DNA from: Podocnemis expansa
Taxonomy: Eukaryota; Chordata; Testudines; Podocnemididae
Direction of reading: 5' to 3'
Assembly: GCA_007922195.1 (NCBI GenBank)
Contig: ML681963.1
Coordinates: 58,568,584 to 58,632,583, forward strand
DNA length: 64,000 nt
Of the stretch, positions 1-12,186 are shown in pieces. Position numbers and translations under genes: made by a program. A model generated the notes under the pieces. It was not told where the DNA came from. It did not search any database and saw only the letters and a program-made list of their open reading frames with translations. The number at the start of each line of letters is the position of its first letter. The stretch's first letter is position 1.

Positions 1-3000
1 TTGCACCGCACTCTGACATCACTCGTCTGCACCAGCATCTGCTGCGCTTGCGGGGGGTGTGTGCCAAAAACACTAGTGCCATTCCTGCCCCCCCATCCCC
101 AAACCTCTCTGATCTCGCAGAACATGACAGCAAAAACCTGCTGGGAATGCTCCTGATGTTGGCACATGGGACATGACCACTATTAAGTTTCTTCTCAAAA
201 CTCACCTTTTACACAAACTCAGCTGCAGATTTGGAATGTTCTTATCACAAATTGATTCATAAGCAGACAAAAGCTAAAGAGTCTGCAGACAATCCAAGGC
301 ACTAAAATTCCACTATCACTACTCACTGTTTACTCGGACTCATGAACTAAGGGGATATCTGAAAAACCTAAAAAAAACCCCATGCACAGGGAGCAATACT
401 TACCCAGAAAAGAGAAAAGCCCTAAAATATGGAAGAGTATTTGAATATGAATTCCTGGAGAGTTATGTTCTTATTTATGGAGATAATTTGTTGCAAATTT
501 TTCCTTTTTCTTGAGAGCTGGTTTCCAGAACAGCACGAGCGAGGCTGAAGATCATTAAAAGCTCTTGCCTACAATGGGGTATCCCCTGTTGAGGTGCAAA
601 ACATAATTCAGTCTTTGACAGTAGGAGAGACAGTAGGAAATGAAGCACACACTGCTGAGCGTTTGAAATTCACACATGAGCCTCGCTCTTCCCATCTGTC
701 CTTGACTTGTACCATCTTTTTAGGGTTTTTCCTCTGACTTCTCATTAGGTTAAGCTGCTATTTGTGTTTAGAAGCAAAGCAGGTGAACTGAATGGTAATA
801 ACATTATGAATTTTATTTGTGGAGCACAGGTGGGAATGGGATTATGTACAGAGTTGCTTCCTGACAAATGTCGGGAATTTACTTTCCCTTTCACCGGAAG
901 GAACTGGGTCAACAGAGCCTGTGCTGCTTCAATCCTAGCCTTATGCTCTGAAACCAGCCTAGTGCAGGTCCTGGCAGGCCAGCTGAGGGAAGGAACAAGA
1001 GAGATTTGCCACCATGCTGAGACAGACCAAGAGGCGGCCAGCATTCACAACATGCAGCTTGATACCATTACACATTCTGTAGAGAAAGGGCCAGCCAAGG
1101 AGTGTATTTTGTTATTAACTGTTAGGCAAATGTGCATTTCAAGGTTTCCCCCTACACAAGGCCATTTCCCACAGCTGAATGACAAGCAATATACTATACA
1201 ATTAGCCTGCAAAAGGTTGTGTTATAGAAGCTTATTGAATGGAAATAGCAACCCAGCACTGGAGGTACAGAGCAGGGCAGTATTTTCACTGTGCATCTGG
1301 ATGCTAATAGATAATAGCTGAACTCTCTTTCACTTCATTATGAAAGAATTTTGTCAACTTTAAATTTTACTACTGATTGAATTGTCAAAACACAACAAAA
1401 CAAATTAAATAAACCCTGATATGAATCAACAAACCACTATAGTAGCACCATGACACAGAGGTTCAGGATCTACTTTCAGATTTAGAGGTGCACAGTCCAT
1501 CCACAATGTTTGCCTCACAAGCCAGAGATGGCAGGGCCTCAGCTCAGTGTGTTAAAATTTATGGGCAGCCACTCTTTTTCCCAATGGGGAAAATAGGGTG
1601 TGTCCTAATTTCTGACTCCCTTGATTTTTATTGATTAACTCAGACACTTGTTTTCGCTTTGATTTGTTGACAAAATATAAGAACTAAGCAAACCAGAAGG
1701 CTCAAAAGGTCACACTTCCCCACCCTCCCGTGGTTCACCACTTTGCCATGGCTGCTTAATGAGCAATGAAGGATCACACTGGAGAAGATGCGTGGTCGCA
1801 TAGTTACCTTGCAGGCCAGGGATTCAGGACACCAGGGTGCACTTTTCTGCTCTGTCCTTGTCATCCTGTGTGACCTTGTACAACAAACTGAATCTCTTTG
1901 TTTCAGAGACCCCTTTGAAACAATGGAAAAACTACATCTGCCTTTCGCCATCCTTTGGCTGTCTTGTCAAGCTGTTTGGGGCAGGGATTGGCTTTCACTT
2001 TGTGCAGAGCCCAGTGCTCAGTACAAGGAGGCCCTCGTCATGGCCTCCCGGCACTCTTATCACTGAAGTGGCTAGTAACTGAGAGTTTCATACTCATCTT
2101 TTAGCTCCATCCACTTCCACTAGCATAAAACATGTAGCTTTCTGGCCAAAGTATCCCCATTGATGTGAAATCACCACCCTATATACTCATCTAACAGATA
2201 CAAGAATACAGTTACAGAATGCCATTTCTCAGATTCACTCAGAATTATATACAGAGTTTCAAGTTTGTAAGGTGACCTCTCTTTATACACATAATTTTGT
2301 ACGTTGAGAAAGTCAAACATTATGGTACAGAAGCTAATGGAAATGCCACCAAGCTAATGCAGCAATTTTCTGTCCAACAGAAAATTCAAGATTCGTCCCA
2401 AATATGTTGCCAAAATTCTTCATGGTAATGTTTGTATTGTCTGAATAAAGGCCAATCCCCCTTTGTCTTTTATTGGTGTCAGTAATCAGCATTTTCTGTA
2501 TGCAGATGCCAAGAACCTGATTAGCCCTTTATCTGATGATTAGTAAATCTTGAGCAGATCTGGGCATCTTATTCCAAGGAGTATATAAAATTGTTGATAC
2601 TGTCTGCCCTTTTCCCCCATAAACATTCGTCAATTCAGTCTCCATCTGCTATTTTGTGTGTACACATGCCCAGGCTAATATTAGCTGAGACTACATTACA
2701 GCTTTGTTAAATAATGTTATCTGATTTGTTGGGTGATGGTATTTCTAATAGAAAACAACATGGTAATTTTGGAATGTTACTGATTAGATGAAAATGATAG
2801 TGCATCAAAGTTACTTCCTTAATTTATTCTGAAAAAACAAGAAGGCATTCTCCATTAAGATGTTTAATTAAAACTTCTCTCTCCATACAAAATCTATACT
2901 TCAGGTCCTATATGTTTGTGCTGCCTGAGAAGAACAAAGGTTGATTAGCATCTTTTACCCTCTGGTTTTCTTCATGTCACATATACATTCATTACGGCAA

Positions 3001-3728
3001 TTCAACCTGGTTTAAATGGTCTCCAAGAGAAGACTGCTCTGTTACATAGACTCGCTGAATAAGACAACAAAAGCATGCAATTTAGCTGTTTAGATTTATA
3101 GCACTAATGGGGGAAGGGGCCAGATTCAAAAGGTCAATAGGAAGAGCTCACTTGTGTAGAGAAAAGGAACCCAAAGGGTAAAGCACTTGGGCAGAGGCAG
3201 GGAGAATCTGGGCTGGTGAACAGTTACCACTTCAAGGGAATTTGAGGGAAACGAATCACAGAGATAACAATGCCTGCTGTGTGATTTCACACATGAAATG
3301 GATAACAAATAGAAATGCTCCATCACCCTCCCAGAGCTCCAGGACTCCCTCCCAGACGAAGACAAGAAAGAGGAAACAAGGAAATTTGAGCAGGAGATCC
3401 TGGCAGGTACATGCATGTACACACATGCACACAAAGACTCATAAACAGTCCACACTCTATGGGAGAAGCAAAGAAATCCCATGTCTTCTCCACTGCTATA
3501 ACCACTGATAAATCATACCTTGCTGAGCTACTCTGGACAGTGAACTGCTTTGTTATCCTGTGATTCTTCTTTCAAATGCCTTCACCCATCGCACTGCACT
3601 GCAAGAACTATACACCTACTTCTCTGAAAAAATCACTGACAACTGAAGGGTGGTCATTCTCGTAACTTTGGAAGAGCATTTTTGACAGCATAGTAACTGT
3701 GAACTTAGTCTAGGAACTGTCACTAATC
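1..3728. other. Intergenic or intronic DNA, no gene recognised
   Basis: I see no exon, RNA gene or clear transposon ends here. The sequence is AT-rich with ordinary short open frames. A 185-codon plus-strand frame at 764-1321 is the only long one and is listed separately. Old diverged repeats may be present but cannot be named by eye. Confidence 0.5.
764..1321 (+). other. Unassigned 185-codon open frame, probably non-coding
   Basis: This is the longest plus-strand frame outside an obvious repeat. The predicted product starts MFRSKAGELNGNN and ends WMLIDNS. It has no signal peptide, membrane segment, zinc finger or repeat that I recognise. There is no convincing Kozak context, and no splice sites or polyadenylation signal could be tied to it. 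A partly overlapping 99-codon minus-strand frame (745-1044) shows that the stretch is simply stop-poor. It could be a chance frame or an unrecognised exon; I favour chance. Confidence 0.12.
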
Positions 3729-4130
3729 GGCTGTGTTCACACAGCCTTCTTATTTTGAAACAACAGAGGTTGTTTCGAAATAAGATTTAGGCTGTTCACA
3801 TGACGCATGGTTGTTTCAAAACAACGGGTCCTGTTGTTTCGAAACAATGGCGTTGTTTCAAAACACGTTAAACCCCATGTGGTGACGAAATAACGTTGTT
3901 TCAAAATGATTGTTTCGAAACAATGCCGTGCGAACATGTTGTTTCGAAACAACGTGACTTGTTTTGAAATAACTGTTGCCTGAACCTGCTATTTTGCTTT
4001 GAGCTTTTTTCCTTAATTTGAATTAACAAACTGTTAATTCGAATTAAGTTATTTTGAAATAAGGCATTATTTCGATACGGTTGTTTCGAAACAACCGTAT
4101 CGAAATAACCCCCTGTGTGTGAACACAGCC
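3729..4130. mobile_element. Harbinger-like palindromic MITE, type A copy 1
   Basis: The ends are inverted: GGCTGTGTTCACACAG at the left and TGTGTGAACACAGCC at the right. The element is flanked by the 3-bp direct repeat ATC. The inside is a chain of palindromes of the forms TTGTTTCGAAACAA, TTATTTCGAAATAA and TTAATTCGAATTAA, many decayed at the central CpG. The element has no coding capacity. It is closely similar, in the same orientation, to the copies at 48477 and 59591, and is about 20 bp longer because of one extra palindrome unit. GG-starting TIRs with 3-bp duplications fit PIF/Harbinger (Tourist-like) elements, but the target is not limited to TWA, so the superfamily is inferred. Confidence 0.85.
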
Positions 4131-4490
4131 ATCTTGTCCATGAAAAATACCAGCGCTGGAATGACAATAAAATGAAGCAACTCGGCTCTGAAGTGCCTAG
4201 TCCCTGAGCCTCTCTCAGTACTAAACCAGTGTGATGCTGGCTTAGAACACTAGAAAAATCCTAATGAAATAGTTTTCAGAACACACTTTATGACAGAAAA
4301 AAGACCTAACAATATACTACACACAACAACATGATATACTTGTGCCTGAGAGAGCAGAAGTGAAAACAGGGCCAATTTTATTTGCAAAGTGTTTTGTTAC
4401 ATATTGTTAGTTTTTCCTCAATATGAGGATGTCTATGGTTTATGAATAATTTAGCTATTAGACATTAATAAATACATAACTAGACATAGA

Positions 4491-4932
4491 GGCTATGTCT
4501 ACACTTGCAACGTTAATTAGTTAAATAGTTATTTCAAATTAACTACTTAAACTTTAAATCGAAGCTACTAATTTAAATTAGAGCTTCTTCACTAGTATCT
4601 TAATTCAAATTAAAGTAGGCTTTATTAGTTCGACTTAGCGAGTCTACACTAGACTCTCTAATTTGGACCAGGGGGAGGTAGGAAAGTCAATAGGGCAATT
4701 ATATCAACTTAATCCTACTCCCAGGTTAACACTGCTTAATTTGAAAGAATAACTTTGAAGCAACCATTACTTCAAAGTTAAAAGAGGTTTTATTATATTG
4801 AATTAGCCTTTCCTTATTTCAAATTAAAGAAAGGCTTAATTTAATATAATAAAATGCCAGTGTTGCCAGGGAGTAAGTTATTTCAAATTAAGCCTCATTA
4901 ATTCTAAATAACTCGTAAGTGTAGATGCACCC
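4491..4932. mobile_element. Palindromic MITE, type B copy 1
   Basis: The left end is GGCTATGTCTACACTTGC and the right end is the decayed complement GTAAGTGTAGATGCACCC. The flanks AGA and AGT are a possible imperfect 3-bp duplication. The interior is made of TTAATT, TTTCAAATTAA and related half-palindromes, more decayed than in type A. It encodes no protein. Confidence 0.75.
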
Positions 4933-6740
4933 AGTATTTGGTGAAACCCTGGAGTTCACTTGCATAGAAGACAGAGCATCTGATTCTTCTCTCACTTACA
5001 TTGTTAAAAGATACAAGTAATGTTGTTGAATGGACTTATGCTGGGGTATTAAGTGAGAAGGACATCAGGTCCACAGTGGTACAGTGTACAGCCAAACAAG
5101 CTCCTAACTGATCCCAAGATGCCAGAGGTTCTAGCTCAGGAGGTGAAGGAGGAAGCAGTGCATGTGAATCCCACTCACATATTAACAGTACTATTGTTAA
5201 CAACAAGGTATCCATCACCAAAGCATCAGGGGTACCATGTTGTAGGGAGAGTGATGTACAGAGCATTATAGACTTCCTAACTCAGTAGGAACTCTGTACC
5301 AATTTGTCCTGATAGGACAGATGTACAGGCACTGAGGAGTGCCCTGTAGAGGGGTGTGGAAGAGGGGCTATGTGCAGGTTGCACTGTGTCTCCAACAGGC
5401 CTATGTAGCCTGCTGCCCTCCCCTTCCAGCCTGCTCTCCCACACTCTTTGGGACTCAAGTAGCAGCTCGGAATGGGGAGGTTTTTCCGATGAGGATTGCA
5501 GGTGAAGATCGCAGGACTCAGCCAGAACCTGTGGGCTCAGGGTTGCCATCTGTCCCTTCCCACAAGAAGCAAGACATCCTCTCATGTTCTTTCCCTCCAG
5601 TCATAGGAGAGTCTCCTCCCCAGCTAAGCTCATTTTTTCCTTCTGCTTTCCACTTTGGTAGAACAGGAGGCTCCTTCACCTGCCCTGATATGAGCAGAGA
5701 TGGGGAAGTCAGCTTTCTCCAGCTGGGCCCACTCCCTAGAGATGTATTCCTTTGACTGAGCAGTGGACTCAGCATATCTGAGTGTGTGGGGCCTTCCATT
5801 CTGGCATAGGCCAAGATACTGGCCAGTGTTTCAGGCTGGCAGGCAAGTGGGCAGATAGGCAGAAGTAGGTCCTAGCTAGGGGTGTTTGCATGAACTTTCA
5901 TCAGTTTGAGTCACTGTTGCTTTTGATCCAGGGTCATAAACAATAACCCAGTCATTTATGTAGCCAGTGCACCCCCACTTTATTGTAACTTTTCTTACGG
6001 AGATGCAAAGGCCTAGCCAAGCCAGGTGCATTGCAGATTGTCTCATCTTCCATCAATGTGTTTTATTAAGCAACTAGCATCAGACAACAGGCTCCAATTC
6101 CTTTTTTTAGCCCAAACCAAAGCAGAGATACGAGACACTTCATTTAAAGTGTTACTGCATGTGCTTATCACAGTGTTTAACGGGGAAGCATTTGGGAGAA
6201 GTGTGAAGAACAGCTGAGCAGTAAGCCGACTCCTTCCCAGGCCAAAAGAGTGTGCAGAGAAAGAAAGAGAGACATGTGTCTTCTTCAGCTCATTGTCACC
6301 ATGAGAGATGACTGCAAAGGTCTGAATGGGAAAGTTCAGCAGGGGCTAAACGTGTTGTGGATTGAGAGAGGAAGCAGCCATAGGTTGGGTGCACATGGCA
6401 GAAGCACTAAAGGGTACAGATAAACAGGGGTGTAGGAGAGGATGGAAGTTAAGAAATGATGGTGTTCTGGTGACCATCCCTGAGAGGGAGCTGTTCTGAA
6501 GTAAATATGAAGGAAGTGAAAAAGTAAGAGGAAAACCTGTACATAAAAAAGCAAATCCCAATTCTCAGTCCTGAAAACCACTTTACAAACCCTAACCCTC
6601 TTCCCAAAAGATGCTAGTAAAGAGTTGAACAAAACAGCAGCAAAAACCACAGACACAACTTGTGGCACCAGCATGAGGCCACTAACCTGTCCACTTATCC
6701 ACTTCTATAGCAAAACAAAGAGTAATATATAGTTCTTATA
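4933..6740. other. No gene or clear repeat recognised
   Basis: Moderately GC-rich parts around 5300-5800 give overlapping short open frames on both strands (98 to 138 codons) with no recognisable motif. I treat these as chance frames. Confidence 0.4.
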
Positions 6741-6960
6741 GCTGTTAAATGGGGATAATGGTCCTGATGTCATATGCAGAGTGCTTGAAGATCTCCTGAA
6801 GAAAAGTGTTACATTACAAGTATGATTATTATTATATAGCACTTTTCATCAGTATTACTTAGAATCAATATATCACCCACCATTGAATGTAAAGAGAGTT
6901 CCTGCCCCCCAAAATTTTACAAACTAAGCACGACAGACAGAAATGAAACAAAAGACAGGA
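6741..6960. repeat. Possible MIR/L3-like fossil
   Basis: The motif AAATGGGGATAATGG followed by ATTATTATTATATAGCAC resembles the 3' part of MIR and related core-SINE/L3 fossils of amniotes. It is strongly diverged, so the boundaries are approximate. Confidence 0.35.
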
Positions 6961-7127
6961 AGTAGAATTCTCTGTTCCAGAGACTCTCACTTTGGTGTGA
7001 AGTTCCTTCCTACGTGGTGTACACACAAGGCCTACTTACTGATTAGGTCACACTTTAGCCATTAAAGAAGACCTGAAGCAGTGGAAACTTTGTGTTGGTT
7101 TTCTTCTTGAGGTGAATTTTACCCTTA

Positions 7128-7225
7128 CACTGTAGGCTCCTTAGAGCAGGGATTCTGTCACAAAACCATATATGTCTGTACAACACCTGTTATGCTTGGG
7201 GTGTTATATGGATAAATAACTACTG
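7128..7225 (+). repeat. Possible ancient L3/CR1-type tail fragment
   Basis: The string GTAGGCTCCTTAGAGCAGGG followed by 'tctgtacaacacctgttatgc' matches the widespread amniote pattern 'gctccttggggcagggac ... tgtacagcgcctagca'. The assignment is from memory and the edges are uncertain. Confidence 0.4.
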
Positions 7226-7379
7226 AAGTGCTCTGGTCTTGCTGAGAGATGCTATTTGCAGTCTGTTGGGAATGGCACTCAGTCAGCTTTCATGAACATC
7301 ATTGACTCTATTGCATTTGAACATTTCATTTTCTCTTGGGACCATCTAAGGTCCCTGTGATGCTACTTTCAGGGTTAAC

Positions 7380-8640
7380 AGGAATCATTTCTTCTCTAAC
7401 TCCTTAGTCCCAGGCTCAATCCCCATCCAGGGGTCCACCTTGTGCACACACACTCTATTCCATAGGTAGCCTACATCCACCCACACAGGCACTCTTACCC
7501 CCTAAAGGCAATGAAGAATCATCTGCTAAGCTGTGAGACCTGCATGTTCCCTGCCCACATGGGCGGGGAAAGGGCAAGATGTACAGGGCAGTTTCATTAT
7601 TAATAGCTTAGAGAGCTGTATCAGTGCCCAACACAGAGCCTTAGAAATATCAACTAATGGGCAATGCAAACAAGCATCCAGCCAGCCCCAGCCTCAGAGC
7701 CTGCATCATTCTGGTCACCCCACAACCACACTGCACCTTCCTTAAAGAAAAACCACACACATTGATATTGTGCAATTACTCAAATACAGTCTGGACAGAT
7801 GAACAGCTGTGTCACTTCAGTTCTCCCCACCTCAGGCGCCTTTTACACTGCTTCACCATGAAAGCTACCACTTCTGGTCTGCTCCCTCATTGCTTCCAAC
7901 CTGCAAATTATTCCTAGATATACTGCAAGCATGTAACAGCCAGCCACCCTGGAATTACTGCCGAGCAACACCAGCAAATTCCCAGTCTCAGACTTTCCCC
8001 CAGAAATGTGCATCCTGCACTGCCCAGCTCCCTTCTGGACATTAAAGCTCATATAGAGCCGTCATTTTATTAACAAAAAATGGCACGATCAGATCGTGTT
8101 ATCTCAAATGGAGGGTCCCAAACACCTCATTCCAAACACACTGGTCTAAATAAAACAATAAAAGAAGCTTATTAATTAAAGATAGATAGGTTTTAAGTGA
8201 TTACAAGTAATGAAGCGTAAAAGACAATTGATTGGAGAAAAAAGAAGAGTAAATTGCAACTACTCCTGATGTAACAAGCCAAGGAAAGTCAAAGCATAGG
8301 TCTCCCTCACCACATTACAGCAGTCCTACTGACTGAATTTCTGTGTCAGGATTTGTCCCCAAAGTTGTTTCCTTTGTTCCTCGGGTGTGGATGCTGTTGG
8401 TAGACAGAAAAGATGAAATATTTTGGGGTCCCTACTACCCCTTCCCTTCAAGAATCATTTCCCACTGAGGTTCAGGAGACGAAGTCTGTATGGATGGGAA
8501 TCCCCAGCTTTTTCTTTGGCAAGATGTGTATTTTTGGCCACATACACTTTCCTGCTAAAGAATGGCGACTTACCCAGGTGGGAGACCATTTGCTTTTTTT
8601 GACACATTGTTGAGATGTCACCTAGCCTTTTGTCTTTGGG
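7380..8640. repeat. Unclassified long interspersed repeat candidate
   Basis: The stretch has mixed composition: a pyrimidine-rich, stop-poor part (7500-8045) followed by an A-rich part (8160-8280) containing AAAGATAGATAGGTTTTAAG. The same arrangement, a C-rich block then an A-rich block with similar wording, recurs near 18926-19260 and 24860-25320. This suggests a common long repeat, possibly LTR-derived. I cannot name the family or set its ends. Frames of 66 to 86 codons inside it look accidental. Confidence 0.3.
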
Positions 8641-9371
8641 GGACTAGCTTAAGACTAGTCCATAGACTCAGAACATATCTCTAGTAATATCGTACAGTGG
8701 AATCTTGTAACTTTACATACGATGTTGTGACACATATTTTACCAGGACAGTAATAATCAGTAAATTATGAGTTTTGGCATACTTTGAATGAAATTTATCA
8801 TAATCTTGTAAAAGGGGTGAACACAGAGGAACAGACTGTCAAAATATCTTTAGCAATTTTAATACTGAGATTACCCTATGAAAATGAATGCCTACAGTGC
8901 TAAACAGCAACTGGCCACTGCTAGAGAGACTGTGATATAATAAATATGTGGTTTTGCCCTCTCTTCCTCTTGGCAAATCAGAGAGCTGCAGCATAGAATG
9001 CTGACACTGTTTCTTAAAGTGCAGAGAGAATGCAAGAAGCAAGGAAAGCAGTAACACAGCTTTCTCTCTATTAGTGTATTCAGCCAAGTATATTCCTTCT
9101 AGAGCCATTAGATAATGCACCAGAACCAAAATCTCACTGTGGAAATTGTAATTGTTATTCATGCTGTAATTGTTATAAATGGTAAGACAGTGTTATGACA
9201 CATTCAGCCATGAGTTATATTCATATAAAGAATAATCCATATAACTTCTATGACAATTCTGTTTTATGTTGGTTCTTATTCTGTGCTGATCACCATAGTA
9301 CCTCAGTAACTTGTATATAGCCCATGACTACACTCTTTCACTCACAATATGGGTGTGTTCAACCTTAAAAC

Positions 9372-9544
9372 CCGGGGCATTGCTAGCGCCAGGCTTATGG
9401 GGCTTGAGCCCCAAGCCCCAGTGCCTGAGCCCCGAGTCCGCTGCCGGGCTACCTGTGATGGCGGCTGCCTGCAGCAGTGGCGTGCAAGCCCCGAGTTCCA
9501 GTGTGCCGAGCCCCGGCTCTTTTCCCGGGCCAGCAGCACTTCTG
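9372..9544 (-). mobile_element. GC-rich hAT-like MITE, short copy
   Basis: The element is flanked by a perfect 8-bp direct repeat CTTAAAAC (9364-9371 and 9545-9552), the signature of hAT insertion. Its left end CCGGGGCATTGCTAGC is the decayed complement of the right end of the 14468-14900 element, and the two share the CTGGCGC and GGGGC(A/T)(T/C)GAGCCCC interior in opposite orientation. It is internally deleted to 173 bp. Open frames across it (65 to 89 codons, both strands) are by-products of GC richness. Confidence 0.85.
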
Positions 9545-9653
9545 CTTAAAACCAAGCCCTCTCAGAAATTCTACTGCTGACCATTCCTATGGGTTTGCAT
9601 TTCAGACCTGGGAGCCAGTTCTGATTCTCAGACACCACAAGGAGGAGTGCAGG

Positions 9654-10021
9654 CAGAGCTGGAGCTAGGGGCGTAAGCAGACAAAGCAGTTGCCTCGGGC
9701 AGTGGTTGTCAACCTTTTGCAGGTCATAACACACTTGGTGGCGTGTTGTGACACAATGGGACACACCAGCCCACCCCCCCCAGGCCAAATCCAGCCATTT
9801 CCCCGACTCTCCATGACACACATGCCATAGTGTGGCAACATAACAATGTGTCCAGGTACTGTGGTTGAGAATCACTGGCTTAGGGTCCTGAGCAGCTCAA
9901 GGAGGCCCCCTATCTGTTTTTTATTATAAGAACTTGCCTGTTTTAGTAAGCACAGGGTGGGAGGGGGGTGAAGAGAGGGAGTATATCTATGAAGGGCCCA
10001 AAAGGGCTAGCACCAGCTCTG
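9654..10021. mobile_element. hAT-like element interrupted by a second hAT
   Basis: The ends CAGAGCTGGAGCTAGGGG and CTAGCACCAGCTCTG are inverted repeats. The interior near the left end, 'gcgtaagcagacaaagcag', resembles the ends of the elements at 19805 and 22839. The element is split by a complete 178-bp hAT at 9700-9877. I see no convincing 8-bp duplication outside it. Confidence 0.6.
9700..9877 (+). mobile_element. Charlie-like hAT MITE, nested
   Basis: It starts CAGTGGTTGTCAACC and ends GGTTGAGAATCACTG, a classic short hAT inverted repeat. The flanks GCCTCGGG and GCTTAGGG are 8-bp repeats with two differences. The body, with GACACACCAG and CCAAATCCAGCCA, matches 20904-21081 and, in reverse, the element at 26750-27234. 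Confidence 0.8.
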
Positions 10022-10974
10022 TAAGAACCAGGGAAGAGAAGAACAATCTTGCCATCATTTTCACACCCATGTCACTTCACTGACTTCTGTGACGCTGCTC
10101 CTGACTCGCATGGAGCTCAGGCTGAGATGACATATACAGGGACTATTCACGAAGCCTCAGCCTGGCAGGACTGAAGAATGAAATCCACTTTCTAAGGTGA
10201 CATTAGAACCGGTGTGAGGGTCAGGGCTGACCTTCTTAGAGACTGAGCACTCCTTTGGCTGCACTGTGATCAGGATATCAACTCACTGAAATGTATCATT
10301 TTCGGGTATTGCACATTCGAAGAAACGCAGTTGCCTGTATTTCACTTTGCAGTCATTGAGTGAGTTTTCTTGTTGGTTTTTAAACCAAGGAAATTAAATA
10401 GCATCCCTCCCTCCCGACATACCCATAATGGACATTCATAATTGTTGAGTTTCTTGAATTTTGAGGGGGCACCTGCAGCTACCATAACTTTACAAACATA
10501 CTGATAGGACATTATACTGTAAATGTTAGAGATGAAAAAGACCTATTAAATCATCCAATTTTACCCCACGAGTCAATGCAGGATTATACTTCCATCCTGT
10601 TCAGTACTGCCTTGTCTAGTCTAGTTTTAAATGTCTCCTGGGACTGAACGTCTACCTTTTATCCTCACAGGCAAGAGTAGCCAGGGGGCAGGTGGCTGGC
10701 TTGTGGCTACCGTCAGGGATGTGACAGAAATGTATGAAATTCACTATTTTTGTGACTGGAAGTTCACTCCCAAATTCTCACTTGCTCTCCAAAATTTTAC
10801 AGTGCCCAGTATTCTGCTTTAAAACAAAACAACTATGTTTTGCATTACATGTTTTCGACAATCAGGTTCTCTGCTGAGAAAATGACTCAAATTTTACTTC
10901 AAAATTGAGTACATCTTCAAGTAACCTTGAATTCTGATTAATTTTGGTCCTTTAAGAATATCTCAAATACCTCT
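10022..10974. other. Mostly unassigned DNA with a CR1-like fossil
   Basis: Around 10515-10660, 'tcaatgcaggattatacttcc' and 'gccttgtctagtctagtttt' resemble the antisense of a decayed CR1 3' region. Nothing else is recognised. Confidence 0.35.
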
Positions 10975-11388
10975 GGCTGTGTTCAGACGAGAGTTTTATT
11001 TTGAAACAACAGCTGTTGTTGTGAAATAAAATTTCTTATGTCCACACAACGTTCCGTTATTTCAAAACAATGGAACCCATTGTTTTGAAATAACAGCCGT
11101 TACTTTGGAACAGTAAAACCTTGCTTGAAATCTAAATAGCCATTGTTTCAAAACGGCTGTTTCAAAACAATGGCGTTCAGACACGTTGTTTCGAAACAAC
11201 ACCATCGAAACAACATGTCCAAACGGCCTTATTTCGAAATAACAATTTCAAAATAAGAGCCGTTTTGATAGCAGGCTTTCCCTTAATTCGAATTAACATT
11301 TTCTTAATTCGAATTAACTTATTTTGAAATACGGACTTTATTTCGAAATAACTCATTTCGAAATAACAGTTTACATGTGAACACAGCC
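10975..11388. mobile_element. Palindromic MITE, type A' copy 1
   Basis: The ends are GGCTGTGTTCAGACG and ATGTGAACACAGCC, and the element is flanked by the perfect 3-bp repeat TCT. The interior is a series of TTTCGAAA- and AATTCGAATT-centred palindromes. It is the reverse-orientation relative of 50889-51334. There is no coding capacity. Confidence 0.85.
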
Positions 11389-12041
11389 TCTGTTTTCTAG
11401 CTTATACTGTTTGGAAACCTCAATATGCAATGATATACCCGTCAGATGTGGAGTGACAGAATGGGCCCTAGAACAGGCTTTGATGCCTGAGCTGGATGCA
11501 CTGATTTTTATTATAGATTATGAGATCTAACTCTGAATAAACTTGGCTTTGGTGGATATGTCACAGACCTATCGTGACTGTAACACAGTTTCTGCAGTGT
11601 AATAAACTACAAACTGTATCATTTTAAGCCATTCTGGATATAGCACAAGATCTATCACTCCTTCTGTTCTGTGAAACTTAGATACCCTGACAGGAATGCA
11701 ATTCTGAAATAAATGCAACATTAACATGATGCTAAGTGTTGGAATGCTGATTGAGTCCTTATTAGTAGATTTGTGTCTTTACCACCCGCCCAAATGACAA
11801 GGAAAGGAGAGAGGGTGTCATCAGAGAAGGGGCAAGAACTGCAGCAATTTTTTAAATCACTTTCCCCTTTTTACTTCTTCCACGCCTATGACATCATTAG
11901 ACTTTTATGTCTGCAGTACTGTCTGACATTGGTAATGTCTAAAAGATTTCTGGACTAGTGACAAAGAGTCTTACTCCCACAACTTGCATATGTCTAATTC
12001 AAAATCAGGGAAGTGTGTCCAACAGACACAGTGGAGAGACA
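11389..12041. other. No feature recognised
   Basis: The stretch is AT-rich with one 61-codon frame (11773-11958) that has no recognisable motif. Confidence 0.4.
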
Positions 12042-12186
12042 GGCTGTTGAATATTTTTTCTCTCATCACCAAGAAGGATTCCCTGCTGGGTGTAATCAAG
12101 ATCCATAAACTTGAGGCTTCTGTCAGCGTGAATGCTGGTATCCCAGCACTGTCTCGGTTAGTGGTGCTAAATTCAATCCTATGTAG
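12042..12186 (+). repeat. Local duplication, unit 1
   Basis: This segment is repeated in direct orientation at 13406-13553. The first 70 bases or so are about 90 percent identical; similarity falls toward the 3' side, with no indel in the first 140 bases. One frame is open in both copies (RLLNIFSLITKKDSLL here, KLLNIFSLITKKDALL there). Replacement differences clearly outnumber silent ones, so the comparison gives no sign of protein constraint. It may be two copies of an unnamed interspersed repeat or a true local duplication. Confidence 0.75.

Noticed and set aside
3729..4130. CRISPR-like array
   Set aside because: The short palindromes are contiguous and lack regular unique spacers; the ends and 3-bp duplication show a transposon, and the sequence is vertebrate.
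3737..4167. Frames rich in FETT/FRNN/KQ repeats on the minus strand (also 50897-51166 and 59612-59935)
   Set aside because: These apparent repeat proteins are translations of the TTTCGAAACAA palindromes in the MITEs.
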